Positions 1-8,045 of a stretch of 33,322 nt of DNA are shown in pieces. This stretch comes from an uncultured Muribaculaceae bacterium (GTDB taxonomy: Bacteria > Bacteroidota > Bacteroidia > Bacteroidales > Muribaculaceae). The notes beneath the pieces were generated by a model that ran no database searches, had not been told where the DNA came from, and was given only the letters and a program-made list of their open reading frames with translations. The stretch is taken from NCBI GenBank assembly GCA_910585755.1, contig CAJUFH010000031.1, forward strand, positions 1-33,322. The letters are read 5' to 3'. Numbering within the stretch: the first letter of the stretch is position 1; every line of letters starts with the position of its first letter. The position numbers were made by a program, and so were the translations under genes.

Positions 1-2
1 GT

Positions 3-242
3 TTCACCGGTGCGTTTATGTATTTCGCCACTCTCACCGAAGTGCCGATTATTCAGGGATTGCTTGCTTCCGGCATGGGTAAAGGCCCCGCCCTTGCCCT
101 GCTGCTTGCCGGACCATCACTGTCGCTTCCGAATATGCTTGTCATACGCAGCGTGATGGGTGCGAAGAAGACAATGATATATGTCGCTCTTGTAATTGTC
201 ATGGCAACCCTCTCTGGATATTTTTACGGCTTTTTCTTTTAA
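3..242 (+). CDS. Permease, C-terminal end (ArsP/YraQ-type), truncated by window edge
   Basis: Only the last 79 codons are visible; the frame is open to the left edge, so the gene starts outside the window. The fragment is very hydrophobic and shows at least two membrane segments, around the LALLLAGPSLSLPNM stretch and at the extreme C-terminus (VALVIVMATLSGYFYGFFF). The segment TEVPIIQGLLASGMGKGPALALLLAGP resembles the second half of the UPF0718/ArsP_1 permease family, where a polar TE-VP loop precedes a re-entrant glycine-rich helix. That family includes methylarsenite exporters but is mostly uncharacterised in Bacteroidota, so the substrate is unknown. The family call is from memory of the motif and is moderate. 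Confidence 0.55.
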   Translation, partial: FTGAFMYFATLTEVPIIQGLLASGMGKGPALALLLAGPSLSLPNMLVIRSVMGAKKTMIYVALVIVMATLSGYFYGFFF

Positions 243-335
243 AAATAATGAATTTATCTCATTCGCAAGCGATGGCCACCGAAGCTGCGCCGAAGCTGAT
301 TTATTCATTAAGTAGAGCAAAAATAGCTGGAAATG

Positions 336-367
336 TTTGGCTGTTCGGTAGAAAAGATGTACCTTTG
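336..367 (+). promoter_or_regulatory. Promoter of rpsP (Bacteroidota sigma-ABfr type)
   Basis: TTTG at 336-339, 20 nt, then TACCTTTG at 360-367 matches the Bacteroidota consensus TTTG / TAnnTTTG exactly. It implies a leader of roughly 35 nt before the rpsP ATG at 409. Confidence 0.8.
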
Positions 368-408
368 CGGTCACAAAACAATACAAAACCACTTTTTAAT
401 AACAATTA

Positions 409-966
409 ATGGCTACAAAAATCAGATTACAGCGCCATGGTCGTAAGAACTACGCGTTTTATCCTATTGTAATCGCCGATAGCAGGGCACCACGAGATGG
501 TAGATTTATTGAAAGGATAGGTTCTTATAATCCGAACACTAATCCTGCTACAATCACTCTTAATTTCGAACGGGCTTTGTATTGGGTAAATGTGGGCGCG
601 CAGCCCACCGACACCGTCCGCTCCATCCTCTCCAACGAGGGCGTGCTCCTTATGAAGCACCTCCAGGGCGGAGTTAAGAAAGGCGCTTTCGACGAAGCGG
701 AGGCACAGCGCCGCTTCGAGGCCTGGAAGGCCGGCAAGCAGAAGTCAATCGACGCTCTGAAGGCTTCCATGGCTGACAAGAAAGAACTCGCCGCCAAGGA
801 ACGTCTCGAAGCTGAAAAGGCTAAGAACGCTGCCAAGGCTGAGGAAGTCGCCAAGAAGAAAGCTGAAATCGCTGCCGCAAAGGCTGCGGAAGAAGCTGCC
901 AAGGCTGCCGCTGAGGCTCCCGCGGAGGAAGCTCCCGCTGCCGAAGAGGCTCCCGCCGCTGAATAA
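409..966 (+). CDS. rpsP: 30S ribosomal protein S16
   Basis: This is a structural protein of the small ribosomal subunit that contacts 16S rRNA. The first 80 or so residues form the S16 domain, with the typical start MATKIRLQRHGRK, the block PIVIADSRAPRDGRFIERIGSYNP and the block AQPTDTVRSILSNEGVL. The protein is 185 residues against 80-90 in most bacteria. The extra 100 residues are a lysine/glutamate/alanine-rich, probably helical region ending in low-complexity EEAPAAEEAPAAE. Long S16 tails are usual in Bacteroidales. A consensus promoter lies 42 nt upstream and a strong terminator follows, so it is probably transcribed alone. Confidence 0.97.
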   Translation: MATKIRLQRHGRKNYAFYPIVIADSRAPRDGRFIERIGSYNPNTNPATITLNFERALYWVNVGAQPTDTVRSILSNEGVLLMKHLQGGVKKGAFDEAEAQRRFEAWKAGKQKSIDALKASMADKKELAAKERLEAEKAKNAAKAEEVAKKKAEIAAAKAAEEAAKAAAEAPAEEAPAAEEAPAAE

Positions 967-1001
967 GCAGGTTCTCACCCCTACTTCAGCAACCAGCTAC
1001 A

Positions 1002-1036
1002 AACCGTCCGGATTTCTCCGGACGGTTATTTTTTTA
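1002..1036 (+). terminator. Rho-independent terminator of rpsP
   Basis: A perfect 11-bp stem (1002-1012 with 1017-1027), a TTTC loop, and a T-rich tract immediately after it. Confidence 0.9.
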
Positions 1037-1154
1037 ATCCTCTTCTGGCACAGCGGCTCGCCTTCGGCTCACTCCACCCGACAGCTCCCATACACCTGAC
1101 AAACCAACGGCAATAGCAAAATAAGCTGTGTTCGCGGGAAAGACAACCGCCTAC

Positions 1155-1377
1155 AAGGGTCGAAGACCCTGAATGTTAGTAACCCCGCCATAAGCCGCCT
1201 GCGGCGATTGGTGGTGGGCCAGGATGCAAAAATTCAGCAAGGTCGAAGATCTCGCACATTGACAGCATATTATTGTGCAAGGTCTTCGACCTTGTTTCCC
1301 AAGACATTAGCAAACCCCACCAACCGCCGCATGCGCGGCTTATGGCGGGGTTACTAACATTCAGGGTCTTCGACCCT
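1155..1377. repeat. Nested palindromic intergenic element, copy 1
   Basis: The outer arms begin at 1156 and end at 1377 and are identical for about 43 bp, running from AGGGTCGAAGACCCT to ATAAGCCGC. They continue imperfectly through GGCG(G/A)TTGGTGG. Inside, a second arm pair (AAGGTCGAAGA..., 1239 onward, against ...TCTTCGACCTT ending 1293) forms a further stem. Each arm end is itself a small hairpin (GGGTC GAA GACCC, AAGGTC GAA GACCTT). The reverse complement of this copy aligns along its length with the element at 16793-17025. It encodes no protein and fills most of the rpsP-efp gap. It could be a MITE-like mobile repeat or a structured RNA or DNA element. Confidence 0.85.
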
Positions 1378-1415
1378 GTGCGGCCTGTCTTGACTTTGCC
1401 TAAAATGGGAAGGTC

Positions 1416-1979
1416 TTATTTCATACGCTCGAGGTAAGCGCCGTTGCGGGTATCGACGCGAACCTTGTCGCCGATGTTGCAGAAGAGGGGTACGCGGATT
1501 TCAGCGCCGGTCTCGACGGTGGCGGGCTTCAGAGTGTTGGTGGCGGTGTCACCCTTGATGCCGGGTTCGGTATAGGTGATTTCAAGAACCACGTTCGCGG
1601 GGAGCTCGCAGGTAAGGATGGTCTCGGACTCGGCGTGTACCATCGCTTCCACGATATCCCCTTCCTTGAGGAACTGCACTCCTTCGATGCTTTCGCCGGG
1701 GAGGGCGATCTGCTCGAAAGTCTCGGTGTGCATGAAGTTGTAGCCCATGTCATCCTTATAGAGATACTGGTAGGGACGACGCTCGATGCGGACCTCGTTA
1801 ATCTTCACGCCGGAGTTCCAGGTTTTGTCGAGGATGCGGCCGGTCTTGACATTGCGGAGCTTGGTGCGGACAAAAGCGGGGCCTTTGCCAGGCTTAACGT
1901 GAAGGAACTCCACGATGAAGAAATAGTTGCCGTCGATGTCGAGGCACATGCCGTTTTTGAAATCAGCTGTTGTTGCCAT
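1416..1979 (-). CDS. efp: Translation elongation factor P
   Basis: EF-P binds stalled ribosomes between the P and E sites and rescues translation of polyproline stretches. The 187 residues match the usual three-domain length. The N-terminal KOW-like domain carries the loop VKPGKGPAF with Lys32 at its tip, the position modified or used directly in other EF-P proteins. The C-terminal signature NVVLEITYTEPGIKGDT and the end KVRVDTRNGAYLERMK are characteristic. No modification enzyme gene is visible here. The gene is opposed to rpsP, has its own promoter near 2043-2073, and faces away from ftsK. Confidence 0.97.
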   Translation of the reverse strand: MATTADFKNGMCLDIDGNYFFIVEFLHVKPGKGPAFVRTKLRNVKTGRILDKTWNSGVKINEVRIERRPYQYLYKDDMGYNFMHTETFEQIALPGESIEGVQFLKEGDIVEAMVHAESETILTCELPANVVLEITYTEPGIKGDTATNTLKPATVETGAEIRVPLFCNIGDKVRVDTRNGAYLERMK

Positions 1980-2042
1980 AAATTCGTTCTGTATATTTTG
2001 TGTTGGATTATTAATCAGCGGTTAGCGCGCTCTGCGCGACCG

Positions 2043-2073
2043 CGAAGTTAGGAATTTTCCCGCAAACGGCAAA
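2043..2073 (-). promoter_or_regulatory. Probable promoter of efp
   Basis: Read on the minus strand, TTTG (2073-2070), 19 nt, TAACTTCG (2050-2043). One mismatch to TAnnTTTG. The efp ATG is 64 nt downstream of the -7 box. Confidence 0.6.
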
Positions 2074-2123
2074 ACCGCCGCACCCGATTGCGCGTCTTTG
2101 GCATAAATGAATTTGAATTTAGA

Positions 2124-2154
2124 TTGGTAATCTGATAGATTTGGCGTAAATTTG
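2124..2154 (+). promoter_or_regulatory. Probable promoter of ftsK
   Basis: TAAATTTG at 2147-2154 is a perfect -7 box; 20 nt upstream is a weak -33 (ATTGG, 2123-2127). It overlaps a possible TTG start at 2152, which argues that ftsK starts at the ATG at 2227. Confidence 0.6.
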
Positions 2155-2226
2155 CATTCCTTAATAAGGCGGTTCTCCCCCGGAGGCCGACCGTTAAATA
2201 AGCGATACAATTCTGAAAATCCACCC

Positions 2227-5094
2227 ATGGACGATTATAACTTCTCCCCCGACGGGGTTGACTACGACCCCGACCTGCTTATGCCCGACCCTGACCGGAG
2301 CGCCGGACGCCGCGCCTACGGCGATTCCGGCCGGTCGAGGACCCACGACTCGGACCGGCTTCGCGAAAGAGAACCTCGGCGCGGGCAAACCAACGACCGC
2401 GATAGTGTCCGCGGATACGACCGGCCGGCCCCGGAGCACTCCCAATCCGCAAGGCCCAGAGACCACCGTACGGATGCCGAAACGGCCTCCCGCCCCCGAC
2501 GCGACGGAGCGACCCAGCAGCGCCAGCGCCCTAAAACCACGTCAAAGCCTGCCGGCGAAAAGAAACCATTCACCAATCCGTTCAAAGGAATCTGGGATTT
2601 TTTCTGCGACAAGCGCACCCACGCCGTTGTCGGTGTCGGGCTGATATGCCTGGCGCTATACATAGTTGTCACAGCCATTTCATTTATCCGATACGGAGGC
2701 GCCGACCAAAGCGTCGTAACATCCATGGACCTTCCGGAAGTTGCCGCCGGCGGAGCTACGGTAGAGAACCACGGAGGGCCGCTTGGCGCGGCTCTCGCGC
2801 AATCGGTTTTCGCGCAAGGTCTCGGTCTTGGCTCGCTCGCCCTGATCGTGTACCTCGTAGTCATCGGCCTCGGACTGATGGGAATCCGCAAATGCTATTT
2901 CTGGTCGACCACGTTTAAGGCTCTTTTAGTCGGTATCACCGTCTCAATGGTTCTCGGACTGGCGAGCCTGTGGCTCGGACTTGACGTAAATCTCGGCGGT
3001 ACCCACGGGCGATATGTCAACCTGCTGATACAAAGCTACGCCGACTGGATCGGGGCCCTGTTGGTCAGCATCCTGCTGATTTCGGCCGTAGTATATGTCT
3101 ATATCAACGACCTTCTGACGCTGTACAACAAGTACGCGGCAATCCGCAGGGCGCGGCGAGAACGGGCCGAGCAGGAGCGCATAGAAAAAGAGGAGGCTAA
3201 GCTCCGGGCAAGAGAGGCGATGGAAAACTCCGAACTGAACTCCGAGCACGAAGCCGAACCTGCCGAGGAAGGCACTCCCAACGACCCGTTTGTAGAGGCA
3301 AAGCAGCTCGAAGAGGTAGGGTTTGAGGAATCTCCAGAGGAAACATTCATGGGAAGCGAAGGACCGAGCGCTGTTGACGAAGCCAATCGGAATGATGATT
3401 CCGAAGTGTCGGCAGGAATTGATGACGAACCTGTTGAAGCTCAGACTGATGAAACGGACGAAACCGCTGTCCCGACTGATGAAGCAGACGATACGACTAA
3501 GACCACCTCGTCAGTGCGTACCGCCGCCATATCCGACCCAGGATTCGCCGTCTATTCAACCGAAATAGAGAAAGCGGAGGTTAAGAACGAGGAGCTGTAC
3601 GACCCGACAGCGGAACTCTCGCGCTACGTGCCCCCCTCGCTCGAACTTCTCCACGAAGCCAGGCAGAAAGCCAGCTCCGTAGACCGCGAGGAGCAGGAAG
3701 AGAACAAGGAGCGCATTACCAAGACCCTGAACGACTACGGCATACAGATTTCCCATATCGACGCGACTGTCGGGCCGACCGTGACGCTGTATGAGATTAT
3801 TCCAGCCGAAGGGGTCCGCATCGCAAAAATACGCCGCCTCGAGGATGATATCGCGATGAGCCTGTCGGCACTCGGAATCCGCATCATAGCGCCGATTCCC
3901 GGCAAGGGCACCATCGGCATCGAGGTCCCGAACAAGGAGCCGCAGGTGGTATCGATGCGCAGCATCCTCGAATCCAAGGCTTACCAGGAGTGCAAGTACA
4001 AACTGCCGATGGCGCTCGGCGCGACAATCTCCAACGACGTCTATATCGCTGACCTGGCGAAGATGCCCCACCTCCTTGTCGCAGGCGCCACGGGTATGGG
4101 TAAATCCGTCGGACTGAACGCCATAATCGCGTCGCTGCTTTACCGCAAGCACCCGGCGGAACTGAAATTCGTGCTGATAGACCCGAAAATGGTCGAATTC
4201 AGCCTGTACAGCGTTCTCGAACGGCATTTCCTTGCCAAACTGCCCGACGAGGAAGACGCAGTCGTCACGGATATGGACAAGGTAGTGCGCACCCTTAACT
4301 CGCTCTGCGTCGAGATGGACCAGCGCTACATGCTGCTCCGCGACGCCAACGTGAGGTCTATAACCGAGTACAACGAACGGTTCGTAAAACGCATATTGAA
4401 CCCGGAGAAGGGGCATCGCTACCTTCCATACATCGTCATGATCGTCGACGAGTTCGCCGACCTTATAATGACTGCCGGCAAACAGGTCGAGACCCCCATC
4501 GCGCGTATCGCCCAAAAGGCCCGCGCCGTCGGGATGCATATGATTGTCGCGACCCAGCGCCCGTCGACCAACGTCATCACCGGCATAATCAAGGCGAACT
4601 TCCCCGGGCGCATAGCGTTCCGCGTGGCCCAGATGGTTGACTCCAAGACCATCCTCGACCGTTCGGGTGCCAACCAGCTTATCGGCCGCGGCGACATGCT
4701 CTTCTCCCACAACGGGTCGATGGACCGCGTGCAGTGCGCCTTCATCGATACGGATGAGGTAGAGGCAATATGCCACCATATCGACTCGCAAGTAGGTTAT
4801 GAACACGCCTACTATCTGCCCGAACCGATTATGGACGATGGCGACACCGCCGCCGCGGTGAACCTATCGGAAAGGGATTCGTTATTTGAAGAGGCGGCTA
4901 AATTCATCATCACCTCCGGCACAGCGTCGACCTCCTCGCTGCAACGCCGCTATTCAATCGGATACAACCGCGCCGGGAAAATAATGGACCAGCTCGAAGC
5001 TGCCGGAGTAGTCGGGCCGAGTGTCGGAGGAAAACCCCGCCAGGTGCTGATGGACACAATCGGCCTGGAGCGCGTCCTCCAAACCGACATTTAG
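2227..5094 (+). CDS. ftsK: DNA translocase FtsK/SpoIIIE
   Basis: FtsK is a septum-anchored motor that pumps chromosomal DNA and helps XerCD resolve dimers at division. With the ATG at 2227 the protein has 955 residues. After a charged N-terminal tail come four membrane segments (about 133-154, 199-218, 232-253, 272-294), then a long acidic linker (about 310-500, many E/D/T). The motor has Walker A GATGMGKS at about 620-627 and Walker B IVMIVDEF near 736-743, plus the ATQRPS motif. The C-terminal winged-helix gamma domain (from about SLFEEAAKFI) would read KOPS-like polarity sites. In-frame TTG codons reach back to 2152, but that lies inside the promoter. Confidence 0.96.
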   Translation: MDDYNFSPDGVDYDPDLLMPDPDRSAGRRAYGDSGRSRTHDSDRLREREPRRGQTNDRDSVRGYDRPAPEHSQSARPRDHRTDAETASRPRRDGATQQRQRPKTTSKPAGEKKPFTNPFKGIWDFFCDKRTHAVVGVGLICLALYIVVTAISFIRYGGADQSVVTSMDLPEVAAGGATVENHGGPLGAALAQSVFAQGLGLGSLALIVYLVVIGLGLMGIRKCYFWSTTFKALLVGITVSMVLGLASLWLGLDVNLGGTHGRYVNLLIQSYADWIGALLVSILLISAVVYVYINDLLTLYNKYAAIRRARRERAEQERIEKEEAKLRAREAMENSELNSEHEAEPAEEGTPNDPFVEAKQLEEVGFEESPEETFMGSEGPSAVDEANRNDDSEVSAGIDDEPVEAQTDETDETAVPTDEADDTTKTTSSVRTAAISDPGFAVYSTEIEKAEVKNEELYDPTAELSRYVPPSLELLHEARQKASSVDREEQEENKERITKTLNDYGIQISHIDATVGPTVTLYEIIPAEGVRIAKIRRLEDDIAMSLSALGIRIIAPIPGKGTIGIEVPNKEPQVVSMRSILESKAYQECKYKLPMALGATISNDVYIADLAKMPHLLVAGATGMGKSVGLNAIIASLLYRKHPAELKFVLIDPKMVEFSLYSVLERHFLAKLPDEEDAVVTDMDKVVRTLNSLCVEMDQRYMLLRDANVRSITEYNERFVKRILNPEKGHRYLPYIVMIVDEFADLIMTAGKQVETPIARIAQKARAVGMHMIVATQRPSTNVITGIIKANFPGRIAFRVAQMVDSKTILDRSGANQLIGRGDMLFSHNGSMDRVQCAFIDTDEVEAICHHIDSQVGYEHAYYLPEPIMDDGDTAAAVNLSERDSLFEEAAKFIITSGTASTSSLQRRYSIGYNRAGKIMDQLEAAGVVGPSVGGKPRQVLMDTIGLERVLQTDI

Positions 5095-5101
5095 TAGAAG
5101 T

Positions 5102-5197
5102 GAATGAAGTGAAAAGTGAAAATCAGGCTTCGCCTGAGTGAAGATAATAGTTAAAGTTAACGAAGTTTCTCCTTCACCTTTCACTCTTCACCTTTCT
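5102..5197. repeat. Imperfect palindromic intergenic repeat
   Basis: The ftsK-lolA gap has purine-rich GTGAA/GTGAAAAGTGAA units on the left, pyrimidine-rich TTCACCTTTCAC units on the right, and a central hairpin TCAGGC TTC GCCTGA (5123-5137). The arms can pair imperfectly. It resembles simple palindromic repeats scattered in Bacteroidales genomes; no second copy was seen here. Confidence 0.5.
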
Positions 5198-5214
5198 CTT
5201 TAAAAATAGATAAT

Positions 5215-5838
5215 ATGCTGAAAAAAATCTCCATATTGCTTGCCCTGTTGACGGCAATGCTGCTCCCCTACCCCGCACGGGCGGCCAAAAGTTCGGCGGC
5301 CCAGGTTGTCAACGCGATTTCCAACGTGCTGGCGAAATCGCCGGCCATTGAGGCTAAATTCACCCTGCGCCAACCCGGACAGCCGCTGACAACCGGCTCC
5401 GCCGTCATCCAGGGAAAGAAATTCACCCTGAACGTGCCCGCCATGAGGGTTTGGTTCGACGGCAAGACCCAGTGGACGTACTCAAAAGACGCGGCAGAAG
5501 TCAACATAACCGAACCTGACGCGGCAGAGCTCGCCGAGACGAATCCGCTGACAATCATCACCTCCAGCGCAAAGGGGTGCAAGGCGCGGCGTCTCGACGC
5601 GGCGAAAGGCACCGACCGCGTCGAGCTGACGCCTACCACCAAGGGCTCGTTCACCAAGGCGGTCGTCACATCCGACGCGACCACGAACTTTCTCCGCGAG
5701 ATAGTCGTTACAATGAATGACGGTTCCAGGGTCATAATCACTTTTGACTCAATGAAGAAAATCGCGAAGAAGCCGGACTCTTATTTCCGCTTCGACAAAA
5801 AAGCGGCCCCTTCGGCCCAAATTGTCGACCTCCGCTAA
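5215..5838 (+). CDS. LolA-like outer membrane lipoprotein carrier
   Basis: The product is probably a periplasmic chaperone that ferries lipoproteins to the outer membrane. The 207 residues start with a signal peptide (KK, a hydrophobic core of about 15 residues, cleavage near ARA-AKS). The following domain has the LolA pattern of an unclosed beta barrel: an early strand with EAKFTL, then LNVPAMRVWFDGKTQWTYS and EVNITEP, followed by ETNPLTII. This is shorter and more divergent than E. coli LolA, as usual in this phylum. Position directly after ftsK is a common arrangement. It is followed 16 nt later by trxB, so the two may be cotranscribed. Confidence 0.8.
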   Translation: MLKKISILLALLTAMLLPYPARAAKSSAAQVVNAISNVLAKSPAIEAKFTLRQPGQPLTTGSAVIQGKKFTLNVPAMRVWFDGKTQWTYSKDAAEVNITEPDAAELAETNPLTIITSSAKGCKARRLDAAKGTDRVELTPTTKGSFTKAVVTSDATTNFLREIVVTMNDGSRVIITFDSMKKIAKKPDSYFRFDKKAAPSAQIVDLR

Positions 5839-5854
5839 CAACTACAACTGATAT

Positions 5855-6796
5855 ATGAGCAACAAACCTGTTTCCTGCGTAATCATAGGCGCGGGACCCG
5901 CCGGATACACGGCGGCTATCTATGCTTCCAGAGCGAACCTCTCGCCGGTATTGTTTGAAGGCATGCAGCCCGGTGGCCAGCTTACCACAACCACCGAGGT
6001 GGAGAACTTCCCCGGGTACCCCAACGGAGTGCAAGGCCCAGAAATGATGGGCCATCTGCGCGAACAGGCGCTCCGCTTCGGAGCCGACATACGGACCAAA
6101 GTCGTGTCCGCGGTGGACTTCGACACGCGCCCGTTCAAGATAACGACAGACAGCGGGGAAACCGTCGAGGCCGAAACGGTAATTATTGCCACCGGGGCAT
6201 CCGCCCGTTATCTCGGACTCCCCGACGAACAGAAATATATGGGCATGGGGGTTTCCGCGTGCGCTACCTGCGACGGATTCTTCTACCGCAACCGCCGTGT
6301 CGCTGTCGTCGGAGGTGGCGACACAGCCTGTGAGGAAGCGCTCTATCTTTCCTCCATCGCCAAAGAGGTGTATCTGATCGTGCGCAAATCGTTCCTTCGC
6401 GCGTCGAAGGTAATGCAGAACCGTATTGTTGAGGCGAAAAACATCACGGTACTCTACAACACCGTCACCGAGGGGCTTTACGGCGAGGAGGTGCTCGAGG
6501 GAGCCAAGCTGGTCGAAAACATCGGCACAGAAACCGAACGCCATTACGAGCTCCCCATAGACGGCTTCTTCCTCGCGATCGGCCATACGCCCAACACTAC
6601 GCTGTTTGAAGGGAAGCTGGCGCTTGACGAGCAGGGTTACATCGTGGTCAACTCGCCGTCGACCCGCACGAGCGTTCCCGGCGTGTTTGCTGCCGGAGAT
6701 GTCGCCGACCCGTTCTACCGCCAGGCAATCAATGCCGCGGGCTCAGGCTGCCGCGCCGCCCTCGATGCCGACCGCTTCCTTCAGGAACTACGCTAA
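5855..6796 (+). CDS. trxB: Thioredoxin-disulfide reductase
   Basis: This flavoenzyme uses NADPH to reduce thioredoxin in the cytoplasm. The 313 residues show the N-terminal FAD-binding GAGPAGYTAA motif (about 12-21), the redox-active pair C136-A-T-C139 followed by DGFF, the NADPH-binding GGGDTA motif just after it, and the C-terminal FAD motif GVFAAGDVAD. All catalytic features are intact. It may supply electrons to the thioredoxin encoded convergently at 8046-8351. Confidence 0.97.
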   Translation: MSNKPVSCVIIGAGPAGYTAAIYASRANLSPVLFEGMQPGGQLTTTTEVENFPGYPNGVQGPEMMGHLREQALRFGADIRTKVVSAVDFDTRPFKITTDSGETVEAETVIIATGASARYLGLPDEQKYMGMGVSACATCDGFFYRNRRVAVVGGGDTACEEALYLSSIAKEVYLIVRKSFLRASKVMQNRIVEAKNITVLYNTVTEGLYGEEVLEGAKLVENIGTETERHYELPIDGFFLAIGHTPNTTLFEGKLALDEQGYIVVNSPSTRTSVPGVFAAGDVADPFYRQAINAAGSGCRAALDADRFLQELR

Positions 6797-6808
6797 GCAA
6801 TCCGTACA

Positions 6809-6855
6809 ACAACGAAGTGGCGTGCCAAAACCAACTTGGCGCGCCACTTCGTTGT
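6809..6855. terminator. Convergent hairpin between trxB and the small minus-strand ORF
   Basis: An 18-bp stem (6809-6826 with 6838-6855) with one G-T wobble and an 11-nt loop. Neither strand has a T tract after it, so it is more likely a transcript-end stabiliser or factor-dependent stop than a classical terminator. Confidence 0.55.
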
Positions 6856-6875
6856 AATATCAAGAAGAATAAGGT

Positions 6876-7034
6876 CTATACTTGCTGTTTTGGTACAGCC
6901 TGCCTTGAGAGTTTCGCAATAGTTTCGGGGGTCAGTACCGTGTGCTTCGTCGAGAAACGAACGTTATTGAGCTGGGCAGCGGAGAGCGGCTTGGCGTCAG
7001 CAGGGAGATTCATCGTTTTATCGTTGTCAGCCAT
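6876..7034 (-). CDS. Small 52-residue ORF of unknown function coupled to the VKOR gene
   Basis: I do not recognise this gene. An ATG at 7034 lies 3 nt after the VKOR stop (TGA-ACC-ATG) and opens 52 codons ending in TAG at 6878-6876. The peptide begins MADNDKTMNLP, contains PLSAAQLNNVRFS and TPETIAKLSRQ, and ends VPKQQV. It is hydrophilic with no cysteine, no signal peptide, no membrane segment and no GG cleavage motif. The codons look like those of neighbouring genes and the reading frame fills the gap up to the convergent hairpin. The spacing suggests translational coupling with the upstream thioredoxin-VKOR pair. A small regulatory or partner protein is possible; a modified-peptide precursor is a weaker idea. 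Chance is not excluded. Confidence 0.55.
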   Translation of the reverse strand: MADNDKTMNLPADAKPLSAAQLNNVRFSTKHTVLTPETIAKLSRQAVPKQQV

Positions 7035-7037
7035 GGT

Positions 7038-8033
7038 TCATTCTTCATTTTGGATTAACGGAGACAGGCGGTTGATTGCTAACAGAACCGTAATATAGGT
7101 TGCGCCAAGCACGAAAAACTCCATCCGTAAGGGGAACATATCCCGAAGGAATCCGCCTCCCCAAAAGCAGAAAAAGAGTAGCCAGAGTGTCGCCTGGACG
7201 CTGACGCAAAGCGTACACCATTTCTTCGCGCGGAATTTCTGATACCAGATGCTCCAGAACGTGAACGGTAGCGCGCAGACATTACATAAGGCAAGGTAGC
7301 CGGTCCATTGCGGAAAAACCAGCAGGCACAGCAAGGAGACCGAGAAATAGGCGAAACCCACCTCGCTCCACTTGAAGATGCCGAAAAACGAGGACGCCTT
7401 CATTTCGAGTATGCTGTCGCATCCCCCTTCATCAAGCACCCGGCATACGGCGTCGGCATGCGGATTGTTAATCTTCAGGCTCTTCTGCATAAGCATATAT
7501 GTCAGATAAAGCCCGACGATGTCAAACAGGGTAAGGAGGATGGTGGAAGCGTGGCGATAGATGCCGTTGCTGATGAAAAGATACAGGAAAAGGAATACGG
7601 CTCCTGCCGAAAGGCATATCTTTTTCGCTTTATCGAAGAAATCAGCACGGCGATGTTCCCCGTAGCCAGGCTCCGCGGCACCGGGCAGCTTCTCGAACAG
7701 CAGCACCTGACCCGCGAACGCCCCGTTTAGTTCATCGGCTGGCAAAGTCTCGGCAACGCCCTGAGTCAGGTAAGTTATCTTACCATCCTTAATCGACGTG
7801 ACAATTATCGAACCGTCTTTCGTCGCCGCGAGGAACGGCGTCGGAGCGTCCGCCATCGACCCAAGGCTTCCGACCGAGAACCCGCGGCTTTCGACTCCGT
7901 AGGAGCGCAGGAGTTCCACCAGACCGAACCACGATTTAAATGTCATTGACTCGAAGCTCTGCCTGGAGAAACACTGAGTATGGGGGACCCCAAGCTCTTT
8001 CAGCAGGTCGTTAAACAGATCAGGCGTGCTCAT
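7038..8033 (-). CDS. C39-like / vitamin K epoxide reductase (VKOR) fusion
   Basis: The product is an inner-membrane thiol oxidoreductase, likely passing electrons from protein thiols to quinone during disulfide formation. Residues 1 to about 130 resemble the C39 peptidase-like module often fused to VKOR in Bacteroidota; Cys21 is present but the usual peptidase context is degenerate, so proteolysis is doubtful. From about 140 on come membrane helices and the VKOR domain, with the loop pair C197 and C205 (CRVLDEGGCDS), a nearby serine pair (214-215), and the active-site motif C273-T-L-C276. A further C250-N-V-C253 is visible. There is no fused thioredoxin domain; instead a thioredoxin gene lies 12 nt upstream in the same direction. 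Confidence 0.85.
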   Translation of the reverse strand: MSTPDLFNDLLKELGVPHTQCFSRQSFESMTFKSWFGLVELLRSYGVESRGFSVGSLGSMADAPTPFLAATKDGSIIVTSIKDGKITYLTQGVAETLPADELNGAFAGQVLLFEKLPGAAEPGYGEHRRADFFDKAKKICLSAGAVFLFLYLFISNGIYRHASTILLTLFDIVGLYLTYMLMQKSLKINNPHADAVCRVLDEGGCDSILEMKASSFFGIFKWSEVGFAYFSVSLLCLLVFPQWTGYLALCNVCALPFTFWSIWYQKFRAKKWCTLCVSVQATLWLLFFCFWGGGFLRDMFPLRMEFFVLGATYITVLLAINRLSPLIQNEE

Positions 8034-8045
8034 CCATAAGAAATC

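Noticed and set aside
2152..2226. TTG start adding 25 residues to FtsK
   Set aside because: It lies inside the -7 promoter box; the ATG at 2227 is preferred.
3556..4806. 416-codon minus-strand frame inside ftsK
   Set aside because: Antisense to the FtsK motor; a by-product of GC-rich third positions with no protein-like motifs.
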